DNA from: an uncultured Prevotellaceae bacterium
GTDB lineage: Bacteria > Bacteroidota > Bacteroidia > Bacteroidales > Muribaculaceae
Length of the DNA: 64,000 nt
Reading direction: 5' to 3'
NCBI GenBank assembly: GCA_900318535.1
Contig: ONKU01000014.1
Span: 40,113 to 104,112 of the forward strand
Under the pieces are notes generated by a model. It made no database searches. It was given only the letters and a program-made list of their open reading frames with translations, and was not told the origin of the DNA. Both the position numbers and the translations under genes were made by a program. Below are positions 51,671-62,057 of this stretch, in pieces (the first letter of the stretch is position 1; each line of letters starts with the position of its first letter).

Positions 51671-53626
51671 GTGAAGATAAAGAAACTATACACGTTCATG
51701 CTGTCCAGGTTCCTGCCCCGGTTCCTGATGACGTTCTGTATCTGTCTCTTTATCGTGATGATGCAATTCCTTTGGCGTTACATCGACGAGTTGGTGGGTA
51801 AAGGTCTGAGCATTGACGTGGTGGCAGAGCTGTTTTTCTATGCCGCCCTGTCGATGGTGCCGCTGGCATTGCCATTGAGCATCCTGCTGGCAGCACTGAT
51901 GACTTTTGGTGACCTGGGTGAGCACGTGGAGTTGACAGCGCTCAAGTCATCTGGCATATCGCTGACGACGATCATGAAGCCCCTCGCCATTTTGATGGCG
52001 CTAGTGGCCGTCGGAGCCTTTTTCTTCCAGAACAACGTCCTCCCCAAGTCCCAAGTGAAGATGTGGACCCTGTTGTTCTCGATGCGCCAGACGTCGCCCA
52101 CCCTCGACATTCCTGAAGGGGCTGTCTATAGCCAGATACCAGGTTACAACATCTATGTCAAGCGCAATGACAAAGAGCATGACATGCTTTACAACCTGCT
52201 CATCTACGACGTGTCGGCTACCACGATGTATCCACGCATTGTGGTGGCCGATTCCGGTCGGCTGAGCATGACCGATGACAAATGTCACCTGGTGCTGACG
52301 CTCTACAAGGGAGCGTGGTATGAACAAATGGGGTCCGGCAGCGGCGTGAGCGGAATGAGCAATGACCTGTACCGCCGCGAGACGTTCCACGACAAGGAAC
52401 TGCTGATTCCTTATGACGCCAATTTCACCCGCATGGACGATGAGACGATGAAATCCCAATATGTGGGCAAGGACATCGAAGGACTGCGGCAGACCATCGA
52501 TTCGGTAAGGCTCAAAGTGGACTCGGCCGCTAACTTTGTCGTCGCCAAACTGCGCAACCAACCGGTGTGTGGCGTTCCCAGTCAACGTACCGAATATAAA
52601 GACGGCAAGAAGACAACGGTGCCTGTCCCCGAAGTAAAAGTGGACAAGTCGGTTGACATCAACAAGATTGTCAAGGAGTTACCGCCCGGTGAGCAAGAGA
52701 TGATCCTCAACCAGGCGATGATGCGCACGACAAGCGCCCAGCAGGACCTGCAATTCCAGGGCTACACCATCAACGACGACAATTACGTCATACGCCGCCA
52801 CCAGATCGAGATGATGAAGAAATTCACCCTCTCGCTGGCCTGTCTTATCTTCTTTTTCATCGGTGCGCCGTTGGGAGCCATCATCCGCAAGGGTGGCCTG
52901 GGTATGCCCATCGTCGTGTCGGTTATTCTCTTTATTTTCTATTATGTGATTGACAACACGGGCTATAAACTGGCCCGCGACGGCCGTTGGGAAGTGTGGC
53001 AGGGCATGTGGCTCAGTTCAGCAGTGCTGATGCCCTTAGGCATTTTCCTGACCCAGAAAGCGGTCAACGACTCGGCCGTGTTCAACCCCGATGCGTGGCT
53101 CAACCTGCTGCGTCGCTTCACTGGCCTGCACCAGACCCGCAAACTGGAAGCCAAGGAAGTCATTATCAACGAGGTCCAGCCAACTGAAGCCATCAACCGG
53201 ATTCAAGCGCTCAAAGAGGCCTGCCAGCAATTCCTCGATGCCTACCCCGGCAGACAGGGCTATATGGACTACTGGCAACGGGGTTATGACAAAAAAAGCA
53301 TCAAATCGCTGTCGCTGCAAGTCGACGAGGTGGTCGATTACCTCTCCAACTCCCGCGACCAGATGGTGCTCAACAAGGCGATGGATTATCCTGTTATCCG
53401 CCAGTTGCTCACCTATCAGCCCACCGACAACAAAAAGCTGGGAACTGCGCTTGCCGCCTTGTTCCCACTGGGTTTGCCCGCATGGCTTGTCGGTCTCAGG
53501 CACCAGAAGAACCTGAAACGCGACATCAGCCTCACCATCAAGACTTGCGACCAGATGGTTGCCATCTTCAACGGCGAATACAGCCGTGAGATGGAGTACA
53601 GCGACAACACCAACATCTCACAATAG
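51671..53626 (+). CDS. LptF/LptG-family permease
   Basis: The 651-residue protein is a YjgP/YjgQ-type permease. LptF and LptG form the inner-membrane part of the lipopolysaccharide exporter. Three N-terminal segments (FLMTFCICLFIVMMQFLWRY, LSMVPLALPLSILLAALMTF and around 105) are followed by a periplasmic beta-jelly-roll domain (about 130-370), three further segments (about 385-470), and a cytoplasmic tail of about 170 residues longer than in E. coli. The start is a GTG at 51671. In Bacteroidetes a single fused-function or duplicated copy is common; I cannot say whether it is F or G. Confidence 0.88.
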   Translation: MKIKKLYTFMLSRFLPRFLMTFCICLFIVMMQFLWRYIDELVGKGLSIDVVAELFFYAALSMVPLALPLSILLAALMTFGDLGEHVELTALKSSGISLTTIMKPLAILMALVAVGAFFFQNNVLPKSQVKMWTLLFSMRQTSPTLDIPEGAVYSQIPGYNIYVKRNDKEHDMLYNLLIYDVSATTMYPRIVVADSGRLSMTDDKCHLVLTLYKGAWYEQMGSGSGVSGMSNDLYRRETFHDKELLIPYDANFTRMDDETMKSQYVGKDIEGLRQTIDSVRLKVDSAANFVVAKLRNQPVCGVPSQRTEYKDGKKTTVPVPEVKVDKSVDINKIVKELPPGEQEMILNQAMMRTTSAQQDLQFQGYTINDDNYVIRRHQIEMMKKFTLSLACLIFFFIGAPLGAIIRKGGLGMPIVVSVILFIFYYVIDNTGYKLARDGRWEVWQGMWLSSAVLMPLGIFLTQKAVNDSAVFNPDAWLNLLRRFTGLHQTRKLEAKEVIINEVQPTEAINRIQALKEACQQFLDAYPGRQGYMDYWQRGYDKKSIKSLSLQVDEVVDYLSNSRDQMVLNKAMDYPVIRQLLTYQPTDNKKLGTALAALFPLGLPAWLVGLRHQKNLKRDISLTIKTCDQMVAIFNGEYSREMEYSDNTNISQ

Positions 53627-53632
53627 AACAGA

Positions 53633-54844
53633 ATGGACGAAATCAAACTGAATACTATAGACGAGGCTGTGGAGCAGCTCAAACGCGGTGAGTTTGTCAT
53701 CGTGGTCGATGACGAGGACCGTGAGAATGAGGGCGACTTCATCATCGCGGCCGAGAAAATCACTGAGGAGAAAGTCAATTTTATGCTGCGCGAGGGTCGC
53801 GGTGTGCTGTGCGCTCCCATCACTGCCGAACGTTGCCATGAGCTCGACCTGAACATGCAGGTCGATGACAACACGTCGATGCTGGGCACCCCGTTCACTG
53901 TCACCATCGACCTGCTGGAGGGTTGCACCACCGGTGTGTCGATGCACGACCGAGCCATGACCATCCGCGCCCTGGCCAACCCTGACAGCAAACCGTCAGA
54001 CTTTGGCCGCCCCGGGCACATCAACCCCCTGCGCGCCGTCGATAAGGGTGTGCTCAAGCGTGCGGGCCACACCGAGGCATCCATCGACCTGATGCGCATC
54101 GCAGGCCTCTACCCTGCCGCCGCACTCATCGAGATCATTAACCCCGACGGCACGATGGCACGCCTGCCACAACTGATGGAGGTGGCCCAAAAATTCAATA
54201 TGCCCATCATCACCATCAAGGACTTGATTGCCTACCGCCTGCGCACCGAGAAAGTCGTCGAGGTGGGCGACGAGGTGGACCTGCCCACGCAGTATGGCCA
54301 CTTCAAGCTCATTCCCTTCAGGCAAATCAACAATGGCCTGGAACACATCGCCCTTATCAAGGGCGAATGGCGTGCCGATGAGCCGATCCTGGTGCGTGTG
54401 CATTCGTCATGTGCCACGGGCGACATCTTCGGGTCGATGCGTTGCGAATGCGGCGAACAGCTGCACCTGGCCATGCAAATGATTGAGAAAGAAGGCAAAG
54501 GCGTTCTGGTTTACATGAATCAGGAGGGACGTGGCATAGGCCTGATGAACAAAATCAAAGCTTACAAGCTGCAAGAGAATGGCTACGACACCGTCGATGC
54601 CAATGTCCACTTGGGCTTCAAGCCCGATGAGCGCGACTATGGCGTGGGAGCCAATATCCTGCGCATCCTGGGAGTGACCAAGATGCGGTTGATGAGCAAC
54701 AACCCCGTCAAGCGCGTGGGACTGGAAAGTTATGGACTGGAAGTGGTCGAGAATGTGCCCATCGAGGTCGCGCCGAACCGTTACAACGAGTTCTACATGC
54801 ACACCAAGAAGGCCCGCATGGGACATGATTTACACAAGGTTTAG
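53633..54844 (+). CDS. ribBA: Bifunctional DHBP synthase / GTP cyclohydrolase II
   Basis: RibBA supplies both precursors of riboflavin: DHBP from ribulose 5-phosphate and the pyrimidine from GTP. The 403-residue protein has the RibB half (1-200) with [13 protein letters not shown], the conserved [10 protein letters not shown] and YPAAALIEI. The RibA half (about 205-400) has the zinc cysteines in [18 protein letters not shown] and the catalytic EGRGIGL region. All catalytic motifs are kept. There is no FMN riboswitch in the 6-bp gap, so it is driven from the upstream operon, directly after the LptF/G gene. Confidence 0.95.
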   Translation: MDEIKLNTIDEAVEQLKRGEFVIVVDDEDRENEGDFIIAAEKITEEKVNFMLREGRGVLCAPITAERCHELDLNMQVDDNTSMLGTPFTVTIDLLEGCTTGVSMHDRAMTIRALANPDSKPSDFGRPGHINPLRAVDKGVLKRAGHTEASIDLMRIAGLYPAAALIEIINPDGTMARLPQLMEVAQKFNMPIITIKDLIAYRLRTEKVVEVGDEVDLPTQYGHFKLIPFRQINNGLEHIALIKGEWRADEPILVRVHSSCATGDIFGSMRCECGEQLHLAMQMIEKEGKGVLVYMNQEGRGIGLMNKIKAYKLQENGYDTVDANVHLGFKPDERDYGVGANILRILGVTKMRLMSNNPVKRVGLESYGLEVVENVPIEVAPNRYNEFYMHTKKARMGHDLHKV

Positions 54845-54870
54845 AGTTTAGAGTTTAGGGGTTAGAGACG

Positions 54871-55503
54871 ATGATGCGGGATTTTGAAGAAATACGGGAC
54901 TTTGTGGAGCGTGAAATCGTGCCGCGCTACGACGGGTTTGACGCCGGCCATGGCCGTGACCATGTCCAAACGGTCATCTCCCAGGCTTTAAGCCTTGCCC
55001 AGTACTATCCCGTGGTGGACAGATGCATGCTGCTGGTTGCTGCCGCCTATCATGACTTGGGACTCGCCTTCGGGCGTGAGCTACATCACATCCACAGCGC
55101 CCGCATTGTGCGTGAGGATGAGCGGCTGCAGCAATGGTTCAATGAGGATGAAATCAACACCATTGCCGATGCTGCCGAGGACCATCGCGCCTCGAGCGAC
55201 CACGAGCCACGCACCATCTACGGCCGCATCGTTGCCGAGGCCGACCGCATTATCGACGGCGAAACCATCGTGCGACGCGCTCTTCAGTACGGGATCAAGC
55301 ATGAACCCGGCCTTGACCGTGAGGGCCAATACCGCCGCCTGATGGAACACATGCGTGAAAAATATGACTACGGCGGCTATCTGCAGTTGTGGATTCCCGA
55401 AAGCGACAATGCCAAACAGCTTGAGGCATTCAGGCAGACGCTCGCCAACGAGGAAGCCTTCCGTCGCCTGTTTGACACCATATACGATTGTTTACACACC
55501 TAA
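54871..55503 (+). CDS. HD-domain phosphohydrolase
   Basis: The 210-residue protein has HD motifs GHGRDHVQTVISQAL, AAAYHDLGLAFGREL, HHIHSARIV, EDHRASSDH and ADRIIDGE, which bind a metal pair. It belongs to the broad HD phosphohydrolase group related to (p)ppGpp and nucleotide hydrolases. The substrate is unknown. The gap of 26 bp after ribBA is filled with the TTTAGAG spacer tract. It is unrelated in sequence to the other HD protein at 4981-5598. Confidence 0.8.
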   Translation: MMRDFEEIRDFVEREIVPRYDGFDAGHGRDHVQTVISQALSLAQYYPVVDRCMLLVAAAYHDLGLAFGRELHHIHSARIVREDERLQQWFNEDEINTIADAAEDHRASSDHEPRTIYGRIVAEADRIIDGETIVRRALQYGIKHEPGLDREGQYRRLMEHMREKYDYGGYLQLWIPESDNAKQLEAFRQTLANEEAFRRLFDTIYDCLHT

Positions 55504-55516
55504 AAATATTGTACCA

Positions 55517-57331
55517 ATGAAACAGATTACTTCAATATTACTGAGTTTGCTAGTGGGCATGGCCGCAATGGCCGATATCCCTGACGGCTATTACACCAAT
55601 GCCGTCGGCAAGAGTGACGAGGCGTTGATGACCGCCCTCGAGGGCATCATTTACACTCATACCCAGCTGGGTTATAACGATCTTTGGGATTGTTATCCAA
55701 CTACCGACATGGGCAGTGACGGTTATTATATTGACATGTATTCCACCTGCAAGTACAACCACAGTTCCTATCATGTGGGCACAGCTTCCTATGTGGGCCA
55801 AGGACTCAACCGCGAGCACTCTTTCCCCAAGAGCTGGTTTGGCGGCGAGGTCTATCCCATGTACACCGACCTGATGATGATTATTCCCACCGACGGCTAT
55901 GTCAATCAGCGCCGCAGCAATAATCCCTACGGTGTGTGCAATGGAGCAGATGCCATTACCTACGTCAACGAGGAATTGGGCGTGAGCATGTTGGGTAAGC
56001 TGGGCAAGAGCACCTATAATGGTTATACGGCCAAGGTTTTTGAGCCCGATGACGAGTACAAGGGTGACTTTGCCCGCATCTACTTCTATATGGTGACCTG
56101 CTACAAGAGTCAAGTGGAATATTGGCCTGGCTGCGACCAACTGGACTATCAGGACAACCAATACAAGGCGTTCTCCGACTGGTCCATGCAGATGCTGATG
56201 GAGTGGCACCGTGCCGACCCCGTCAGCCAAAAGGAGCTGATCCGCAACGAGGGCGTTTATGAAAAACAGGGCAACCGCAATCCCTTTGTTGACCATCCCG
56301 AGTTGGCTGAACACATCTGGGGCACCAAGCAGCATGAGAGCTGGACCGACGGCGGTGACATCCCTGAGCCCATAGTCAAGAAGGTGCCTGTCATGCTCAG
56401 CGTGGACACCACGGCCGTGGAATCAAACGCTTTCCGTGCCGACTGGACCAGCGGAGGCGACGTATCAAGCTACACCCTCAAGGTCAACCGTAAGTTGGAG
56501 TCTGGAGCGACACTGTTGATGAGCGAGAATTTCTCTAAAGTAGATGTCACTTCTGACGGTTCTTCCGATATAGGCCAGTCACTTGACAAGTATACCGACA
56601 ATCCTGGTTGGACCGGCTTCAAAGTTTATCCTGCTGCCGGCCAATCACTGAAATTGGGTACATCAAGCGCCATCGGATACCTCAGCAGCCCCGAGCTGCA
56701 ACTCAGCAGCACGGTCACTGTGGTATTCAACGCCAAAAACTGGATTGCTTCCAGTGGCGCAAGCGATAACAGCTCTATGATTGTATCATGTGGCGAAACG
56801 AGCAAAACAGTTGACTTGAGCGACGATATTGAGGAATATACTGTAGTTCTTGACGGCTGCACTGCTCAAAAAGTGAAATTGACCACAAACGCAGTCAAGA
56901 AGCGCGCATACATCTACAGCGTCGACATCTACGACGGAGACTTGACAGCAAAAGCACCTCGTCGACAAGTGGTTGAGGAAGGCGACTCCACATGGCGCAT
57001 GGTGAGCGGCATTACTGACACCTGCTACACAGTTTATGCTCTTGCTGGCGGTGTTTACGAGTATCTGGTTAAGGCCATCTATACCGACGGCACCGAGAGC
57101 GTCTGGTCCAACATCCAGCAAGTTACCCTCGTTGGTGGCGGCGATGAGCCTCTCATCGGTGACGTGAACGGCGACGGCGAGGTCAACATCGGCGATGTCA
57201 CGGCCATCATCGACTACCTGCTGGGTACAGCTGGCGAGAACTTCAACGTTGAGGCTGCCGACGTGAACCGTGACGGCGAGGTCAACATCGGTGATGTGAC
57301 GGCCATCATCGACATGCTCCTGTCACTATAA
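55517..57331 (+). CDS. Secreted endonuclease I family nuclease with dockerin tail
   Basis: The 604-residue protein has a signal peptide (about 1-19) and an endonuclease I-type His-Me nuclease domain (about 20-300), with the catalytic histidine H101 in NREHSFPKSWF and the later KQGNRNPFVDHPELAE. Next comes a fibronectin-like segment (about 305-330) and a beta-rich module (about 340-490). The C-terminal 58 residues are two complete dockerin-like calcium loops (GDVNGDGEVNIGDVTAIIDY and DVNRDGEVNIGD). It cuts extracellular DNA, probably at the cell surface. I start at the ATG at 55517, which gives the signal; the earlier frame overlaps the HD gene. A terminator follows. Confidence 0.88.
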   Translation: MKQITSILLSLLVGMAAMADIPDGYYTNAVGKSDEALMTALEGIIYTHTQLGYNDLWDCYPTTDMGSDGYYIDMYSTCKYNHSSYHVGTASYVGQGLNREHSFPKSWFGGEVYPMYTDLMMIIPTDGYVNQRRSNNPYGVCNGADAITYVNEELGVSMLGKLGKSTYNGYTAKVFEPDDEYKGDFARIYFYMVTCYKSQVEYWPGCDQLDYQDNQYKAFSDWSMQMLMEWHRADPVSQKELIRNEGVYEKQGNRNPFVDHPELAEHIWGTKQHESWTDGGDIPEPIVKKVPVMLSVDTTAVESNAFRADWTSGGDVSSYTLKVNRKLESGATLLMSENFSKVDVTSDGSSDIGQSLDKYTDNPGWTGFKVYPAAGQSLKLGTSSAIGYLSSPELQLSSTVTVVFNAKNWIASSGASDNSSMIVSCGETSKTVDLSDDIEEYTVVLDGCTAQKVKLTTNAVKKRAYIYSVDIYDGDLTAKAPRRQVVEEGDSTWRMVSGITDTCYTVYALAGGVYEYLVKAIYTDGTESVWSNIQQVTLVGGGDEPLIGDVNGDGEVNIGDVTAIIDYLLGTAGENFNVEAADVNRDGEVNIGDVTAIIDMLLSL

Positions 57332-57344
57332 AACGACTTATCAT

Positions 57345-57390
57345 GACACGCCACCTGCAAGTGCATCACTGCGGGTGGCGTGTCTGTTTT
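57345..57390 (+). terminator. Rho-independent terminator after the nuclease gene
   Basis: Perfect 11-bp stem (57345-57355 with 57374-57384) and a short T-run (TGTTTTAG). It separates the nuclease from clpC, which then needs its own promoter; I see no full TAnnTTTG in the 78 bp before clpC. Confidence 0.8.
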
Positions 57391-57467
57391 AGTGACAGGT
57401 GGCACGGTGTTTGCTGTTTATGGAATGAGTTTTAACAGCAATAGAACAAGAATAGCAATTATATCAC

Positions 57468-59642
57468 ATGATAAACAACCAACACAAACTCCAGGAAGAC
57501 TACTGGAGACAGGATATTACGCTGCCTGTAGCGGGTGCCGACTTCCCTGACGAAGAGGATGAGGAAGACGACGACCTGCCTGGTAGCGGCAACTATGGCG
57601 GTGAGGGCGAGAGCGAGAATCCGTCCTACCGCGAGACACGACAGCGACGAAATGTCAGTCGGGGTGACAATTCTGCCACTCCCGTTATCGATAAATATGG
57701 CAAGGACATCACTCGCGAGGCAGCCGAAGGCCGCCTGGACCCCGTTGTGGGCCGTGAAGTAGAGATTGAACGTCTCGCCCAAATCCTGAGCCGCCGCAAG
57801 AAGAACAACCCTGTGATGATTGGCGAGCCCGGTGTGGGCAAGAGCGCCATCATCGAGGGATTGGCCAAACGCATCGTCGAGCGCAAGGTGGCCCGCACCC
57901 TGCTTGACAAGCGCATCGTCTCGCTCGACATGGCCGCCATCGTAGCCGGAACGAAATACCGCGGCCAGTTTGAGGAACGCCTCAAGGCCGTCATCGACGA
58001 GGTGAGCGCCAACAAGAACGTCATCATGTTCATCGACGAGATCCACAACATCGTGGGTGCCGGCAATGCCAGCGGGTCGATGGATGCTGCCAACCTGTTG
58101 AAACCTGCGTTGGCCCGTGGCGAGTTCCAGTGCATCGGCGCTACCACGCTGGACGAGTACCGCAAGAGCATCGAAAAAGACGGTGCCCTGGAACGCCGTT
58201 TCCAGAAAGTCCTCGTCGAGCCTACCACGCCCGAACAGACACTGGAGATCCTGCACAACATCAAGGAAATGTATGAGAAGCACCACGGTGTGAGCTACAC
58301 CGAAGAGGCACTGAGGGCCTGTGTCAACTTGACCGACCGTTACATCAGTGACCGCTTCTTCCCCGACAAAGCCATCGACGCCATGGACGAGGCCGGCTCG
58401 CGTGTACACATCACCAAGGTCGATACCCCCAAGGAGATTGAAGAACTGGAGCAACGCATCGCCGAGGCTCAAGAGAATAAGTTCAAGGCTGTTCAGGAGC
58501 AGAACTTCGAGAGTGCTGCCGGTTATCGCGACCAGCAAGAGAAGCTCAAGGCCGAGCTGCAAGAGGCCAAAGAACGCTGGGAGGCCGAACTGGATAGCCG
58601 CCGCGTGACCGTTGACGAGAACCACATTGCCGAGGTTGTAGCTATGATGACCGGTGTTCCTGCCCAACGCATTGCCCAAAGCGAGGGCATTCGCCTGCTG
58701 GGCATGACTGATGAGCTGAAAAAGCAGGTCATCGGCCAGGACGAGGCCATCGACAAGATCGCCCGCAGCATCCGCCGCAACCGCGCCGGCCTGCGTGACC
58801 CCAAGCGTCCCATCGGTTCGTTTATGTTCCTGGGGCCGACGGGCGTGGGCAAGACGCTGCTGGCCAAAAAGCTGGCTCAGTTCCTGTTCAACAGCGACGA
58901 GGCCCTGATTCGCGTCGACATGAGCGAATATATGGAGAAATTCAATGTCTCCAGGCTCGTGGGCGCGCCTCCGGGCTATGTGGGCTATGAAGAGGGCGGC
59001 CAGCTGACCGAGAAGGTGCGCCGTCACCCCTATAGTGTGGTGCTGCTCGACGAAATCGAGAAAGCGCATCCCGACGTGTTCAACATGCTGCTGCAAGTGC
59101 TTGACGAGGGCAACCTGACAGATGGCCTGGGACGCAAGGTGGACTTTAAAAACACCATCATTATCATGACCAGCAACATCGGCACAAGAGAGTTGAAGGA
59201 CTTTGGCGCCGGCGTGGGCTTCCATACCGGTGAGTTGACCAAGGAACGCAGCGACTCGGTAATCCGCAAGGCGCTCAACCGCCAATTCTCGCCCGAGTTC
59301 CTCAACCGCGTGGACGATATCGTGACCTTTGGCTCACTCAACCATGACAATATCCTCCAAATCGTTGATATCGAGCTTGCCGGATTCTACAAGCGCGTTG
59401 AGGAGAACGGCCTGAAGCTGGACATCACCGCAGCTGCCAAGAATCTGGTCGCTGACCGCGGTTTCGACATCCAGTACGGCGCACGACCCTTGAAGCGCGC
59501 CATCCAGAGCGAAATCGAAGACCCGTTGAGCGAGATGCTGCTGCGTGAAGAGGCCAAACCCGGCGACACCATCGTCATCGACGCCGTGGACGACAAAATC
59601 ACCACCAGCATCAAGAAAGCCACCCCTACGAGCACAGACTAA
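57468..59642 (+). CDS. clpC: ClpC-type AAA+ unfoldase lacking the N domain
   Basis: The 724-residue protein has both AAA+ modules: NBD1 with Walker A GEPGVGKS (119-126) and NBD2 with Walker A GPTGVGKT (456-463). The linker carries a UVR-type segment (about 345-375, [19 protein letters not shown]), the mark of ClpC as opposed to ClpB or ClpA. The loop [10 protein letters not shown] has the VGF-type triplet used to dock ClpP. The usual Clp_N repeat domain of about 140 residues is missing. In its place is an acidic linker of about 70 residues ([15 protein letters not shown]). No Clp_N frame exists upstream. Substrate and adaptor selection are therefore probably different. Confidence 0.9.
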   Translation: MINNQHKLQEDYWRQDITLPVAGADFPDEEDEEDDDLPGSGNYGGEGESENPSYRETRQRRNVSRGDNSATPVIDKYGKDITREAAEGRLDPVVGREVEIERLAQILSRRKKNNPVMIGEPGVGKSAIIEGLAKRIVERKVARTLLDKRIVSLDMAAIVAGTKYRGQFEERLKAVIDEVSANKNVIMFIDEIHNIVGAGNASGSMDAANLLKPALARGEFQCIGATTLDEYRKSIEKDGALERRFQKVLVEPTTPEQTLEILHNIKEMYEKHHGVSYTEEALRACVNLTDRYISDRFFPDKAIDAMDEAGSRVHITKVDTPKEIEELEQRIAEAQENKFKAVQEQNFESAAGYRDQQEKLKAELQEAKERWEAELDSRRVTVDENHIAEVVAMMTGVPAQRIAQSEGIRLLGMTDELKKQVIGQDEAIDKIARSIRRNRAGLRDPKRPIGSFMFLGPTGVGKTLLAKKLAQFLFNSDEALIRVDMSEYMEKFNVSRLVGAPPGYVGYEEGGQLTEKVRRHPYSVVLLDEIEKAHPDVFNMLLQVLDEGNLTDGLGRKVDFKNTIIIMTSNIGTRELKDFGAGVGFHTGELTKERSDSVIRKALNRQFSPEFLNRVDDIVTFGSLNHDNILQIVDIELAGFYKRVEENGLKLDITAAAKNLVADRGFDIQYGARPLKRAIQSEIEDPLSEMLLREEAKPGDTIVIDAVDDKITTSIKKATPTSTD

Positions 59643-59656
59643 ACTCGACATCTTAT

Positions 59657-59731
59657 TAAACCGCGAATTACGCTAATTTCACGAATCCCAACTGGGTATT
59701 CATTCGTGAAATTAGCGTAATTCGCGGTTTA
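59657..59731 (+). terminator. Perfect 30-bp inverted repeat between convergent genes
   Basis: Arms 59657-59686 and 59702-59731 are exact reverse complements over 30 bases with a 15-base loop. It lies between clpC (+) and tamL (-) and could end both transcripts. It is built from the CGCGAATTACGCTAATT word also seen in the repeat-rich blocks at 41955 and 44812-44915, so it may also be a small mobile or REP-like repeat. Confidence 0.75.
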
Positions 59732-59738
59732 TTGGACT

Positions 59739-62057
59739 TTAGAAGGGGTAGCCGATGGCGAGGTGGAAGGCTATGCCGTCTTTGAAAAACCTGGGAATGT
59801 TGTAATAGCCGCTCCTGGTGGTTTTATAGGGGGCATGGATGGCGATACCCATGTCGGCACGCACGACGAGCATCGACATGTCGAAACGCAGACCTAAACC
59901 GGTGCCTAAAGCCAGCTCATCGAAGAAGTTCTTCATTTTCAACTGGCCGCCAGGGCGCGAATCGTCATTTTCCAACAGCCAGACGTTACCAGCATCCAGG
60001 AAGACGGCTCCCTTGAAGTAACCCAGGATGGGGAAACGGTACTCGGCATTAGCCTCGAACCTGAAAGTACCTGTGCGCTGATAGTAGGTGGAGCGGTCAG
60101 GATTAACGGGATGATAACTACCAGGACCAATAGAACGGACCGCAAAGGCTCTGATGGAGTTGGAACCACCCACGTAGAACTGCTCCCTGTAAGGCAAATC
60201 AGTGTTGTTGCTATTGCCATAGGCATGAACCACACCCATGAACACACGGGTGGCCAGAACGCCCTCGATGGGCAACTTACGGAGCCACACTACCTGGGCC
60301 TGTGATTTGACAAACTGCGAGAACGGCGTGCCAAAAAGTTCTTTAGTTCCCTTAGCCTTGAATATCGACCAGATGCCCGACAAGACATTACCCGCCTCGG
60401 CTATGCCGGCAGTCAGCGTGATGTGGTCAATGGGCGTGACATCGCGGTCATAAGTATAAACATATTCAATCTTGGGGATGAACACATCTATGAAGCTCTG
60501 AGCCAACGCGGGATTGGCTGCCATATCCGCTTTAAACTTGTCAGAACGGCTGATGAGCTTGTTGTAGGTGAGTTTAAACGGCGTGAGCTCATGGCTCGAG
60601 TATCGGCTTCCATGCCATTCCCATGAGGCCGCAATTCCAAACTGAGCCATCTTGAAGAAGCCTGGACGGTTCATCAGATCGGCACTCAACGACAGACGTG
60701 TCCAGTTGGTGTAACGCCGCGAGGGATAGAGGAACTTGGGCGCTATCAAGCGCGGGAAATCCAGTTTGCCCTCGATACCGAATTCGTAGGAATCCAAATC
60801 CGAACCATTGTATTCACCGCCACTCGTCTGCCACTCGTAATCGCCATAGATGTCCACCGAGAACTTCTCCCCTGCCCCGAAGGCATTCTTATGGGTTGCG
60901 CCCACCTCGATACCGGGACCGATAAAGCTGTTACTCTTGGACGCACCATGCATTTCGAAGGTCACCTCCCACGGCTTGTCAAGCTGGCAATAAATGGCAA
61001 GATCGAGCAAGCCCTCGCCCTCGGGAGTGATGCTGTCGAGCGGATTGACCTGGATGTCAACCGTGCTGAATATGCCCAATCGAGACAAAGCGGCCTGGGT
61101 GCGGTCGATGCTGTTGACACGGAAAAGCCTTCCCTTGCGGGCACGAATGCACGAGGGGATGACATGATCCTTGATATAGACCGGTTCATAGCGGATGAGC
61201 GTGCAATTCCTTGTCTCGACCGTATCGGCCTCGCCCACGGCATCGTCGTTGACGACCGAAGCCGTGATATCATGAACGAGATAACGTATCTTGGCGTTAT
61301 TGGGAATGTCGCCTGACGGAATCATGCGCATGTGAATCACGCCCTTGTCCTGCACACTGTCAGCAAGGTACTGCAGATACTCCGGCCTGAAGAAATAATA
61401 GCCGCGGTTGCGCACATGGTTGGTGATATCGATGCGTACGGCGCTCAGCGAGTCCAGGCAATAGCGGCTCCCCGTCTGAAAATAACGGTTTGCTCTTGCC
61501 AGCGAGTCCACCAGCTGCATCAACGGCTCCTTGCCTCCCGTGTATTCCACGTTACCAATAGTATAAGGTGGATTGATGTTGACATCGTAGGATATTTTGG
61601 CCTTTTTGGGGTTACTGGACGGATGCAGCTCATAACTGGCCGATGACGTGAAATAGCCGTTGTTGCGCAGGATGGTGTTGATCATGTCCACACGAGCCTG
61701 AGGATTGACTCGCCTGATGAGAACCGGCTTGGCCGCAAAATGCTTGTACAACCACCCTTTGAATCCGGTAGCGTCCTCGTCAATATTGTTGTATATCATC
61801 AGCCCGATGGGGAACGGCGTGCGGTAATAAGGCGAATAAAGAGGATTGTTGGGACGCACGTTGATGGCTGTGAAGATGTCCTCCTTCATGCCCGCATCGG
61901 CCTTGACGCTGTCCTCATGATACTTGAGGCGCTTCACTCCCGTGTATAGCACATCGTTCTCGCCTAACTTTTTGGTCGTTGAGCAAGACGTTGCCAGCAA
62001 CAGTGAGGTCATCACTAGCAGCAAGCAGCCGAAATATGTTTTAAGGCTCGTTCTCAT
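59739..62057 (-). CDS. tamL: TamL lipoprotein (BamA/TamA-superfamily outer-membrane barrel)
   Basis: The 772-residue protein has a lipobox LLATSC (cysteine at about 25), which distinguishes TamL of Bacteroidetes from TamA. POTRA-like repeats follow (about 40-330, such as INPPYTIGNVEYTGG and RLFRVNSIDRTQAALSRLGIFSTVDI), then a C-terminal BamA-type barrel (about 360-772). The barrel shows the usual GSNSIRAF motif and a final aromatic (AIGYPF). With TamB it inserts or transports outer-membrane components. Its start overlaps the tamB stop by 17 bp, so the two are co-translated. Confidence 0.92.
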   Translation of the reverse strand: MRTSLKTYFGCLLLVMTSLLLATSCSTTKKLGENDVLYTGVKRLKYHEDSVKADAGMKEDIFTAINVRPNNPLYSPYYRTPFPIGLMIYNNIDEDATGFKGWLYKHFAAKPVLIRRVNPQARVDMINTILRNNGYFTSSASYELHPSSNPKKAKISYDVNINPPYTIGNVEYTGGKEPLMQLVDSLARANRYFQTGSRYCLDSLSAVRIDITNHVRNRGYYFFRPEYLQYLADSVQDKGVIHMRMIPSGDIPNNAKIRYLVHDITASVVNDDAVGEADTVETRNCTLIRYEPVYIKDHVIPSCIRARKGRLFRVNSIDRTQAALSRLGIFSTVDIQVNPLDSITPEGEGLLDLAIYCQLDKPWEVTFEMHGASKSNSFIGPGIEVGATHKNAFGAGEKFSVDIYGDYEWQTSGGEYNGSDLDSYEFGIEGKLDFPRLIAPKFLYPSRRYTNWTRLSLSADLMNRPGFFKMAQFGIAASWEWHGSRYSSHELTPFKLTYNKLISRSDKFKADMAANPALAQSFIDVFIPKIEYVYTYDRDVTPIDHITLTAGIAEAGNVLSGIWSIFKAKGTKELFGTPFSQFVKSQAQVVWLRKLPIEGVLATRVFMGVVHAYGNSNNTDLPYREQFYVGGSNSIRAFAVRSIGPGSYHPVNPDRSTYYQRTGTFRFEANAEYRFPILGYFKGAVFLDAGNVWLLENDDSRPGGQLKMKNFFDELALGTGLGLRFDMSMLVVRADMGIAIHAPYKTTRSGYYNIPRFFKDGIAFHLAIGYPF

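Noticed and set aside
57459-59285. 608-codon open frame antisense to clpC
   Set aside because: Shadow of a gene with both AAA+ modules; no domain in the antisense translation.
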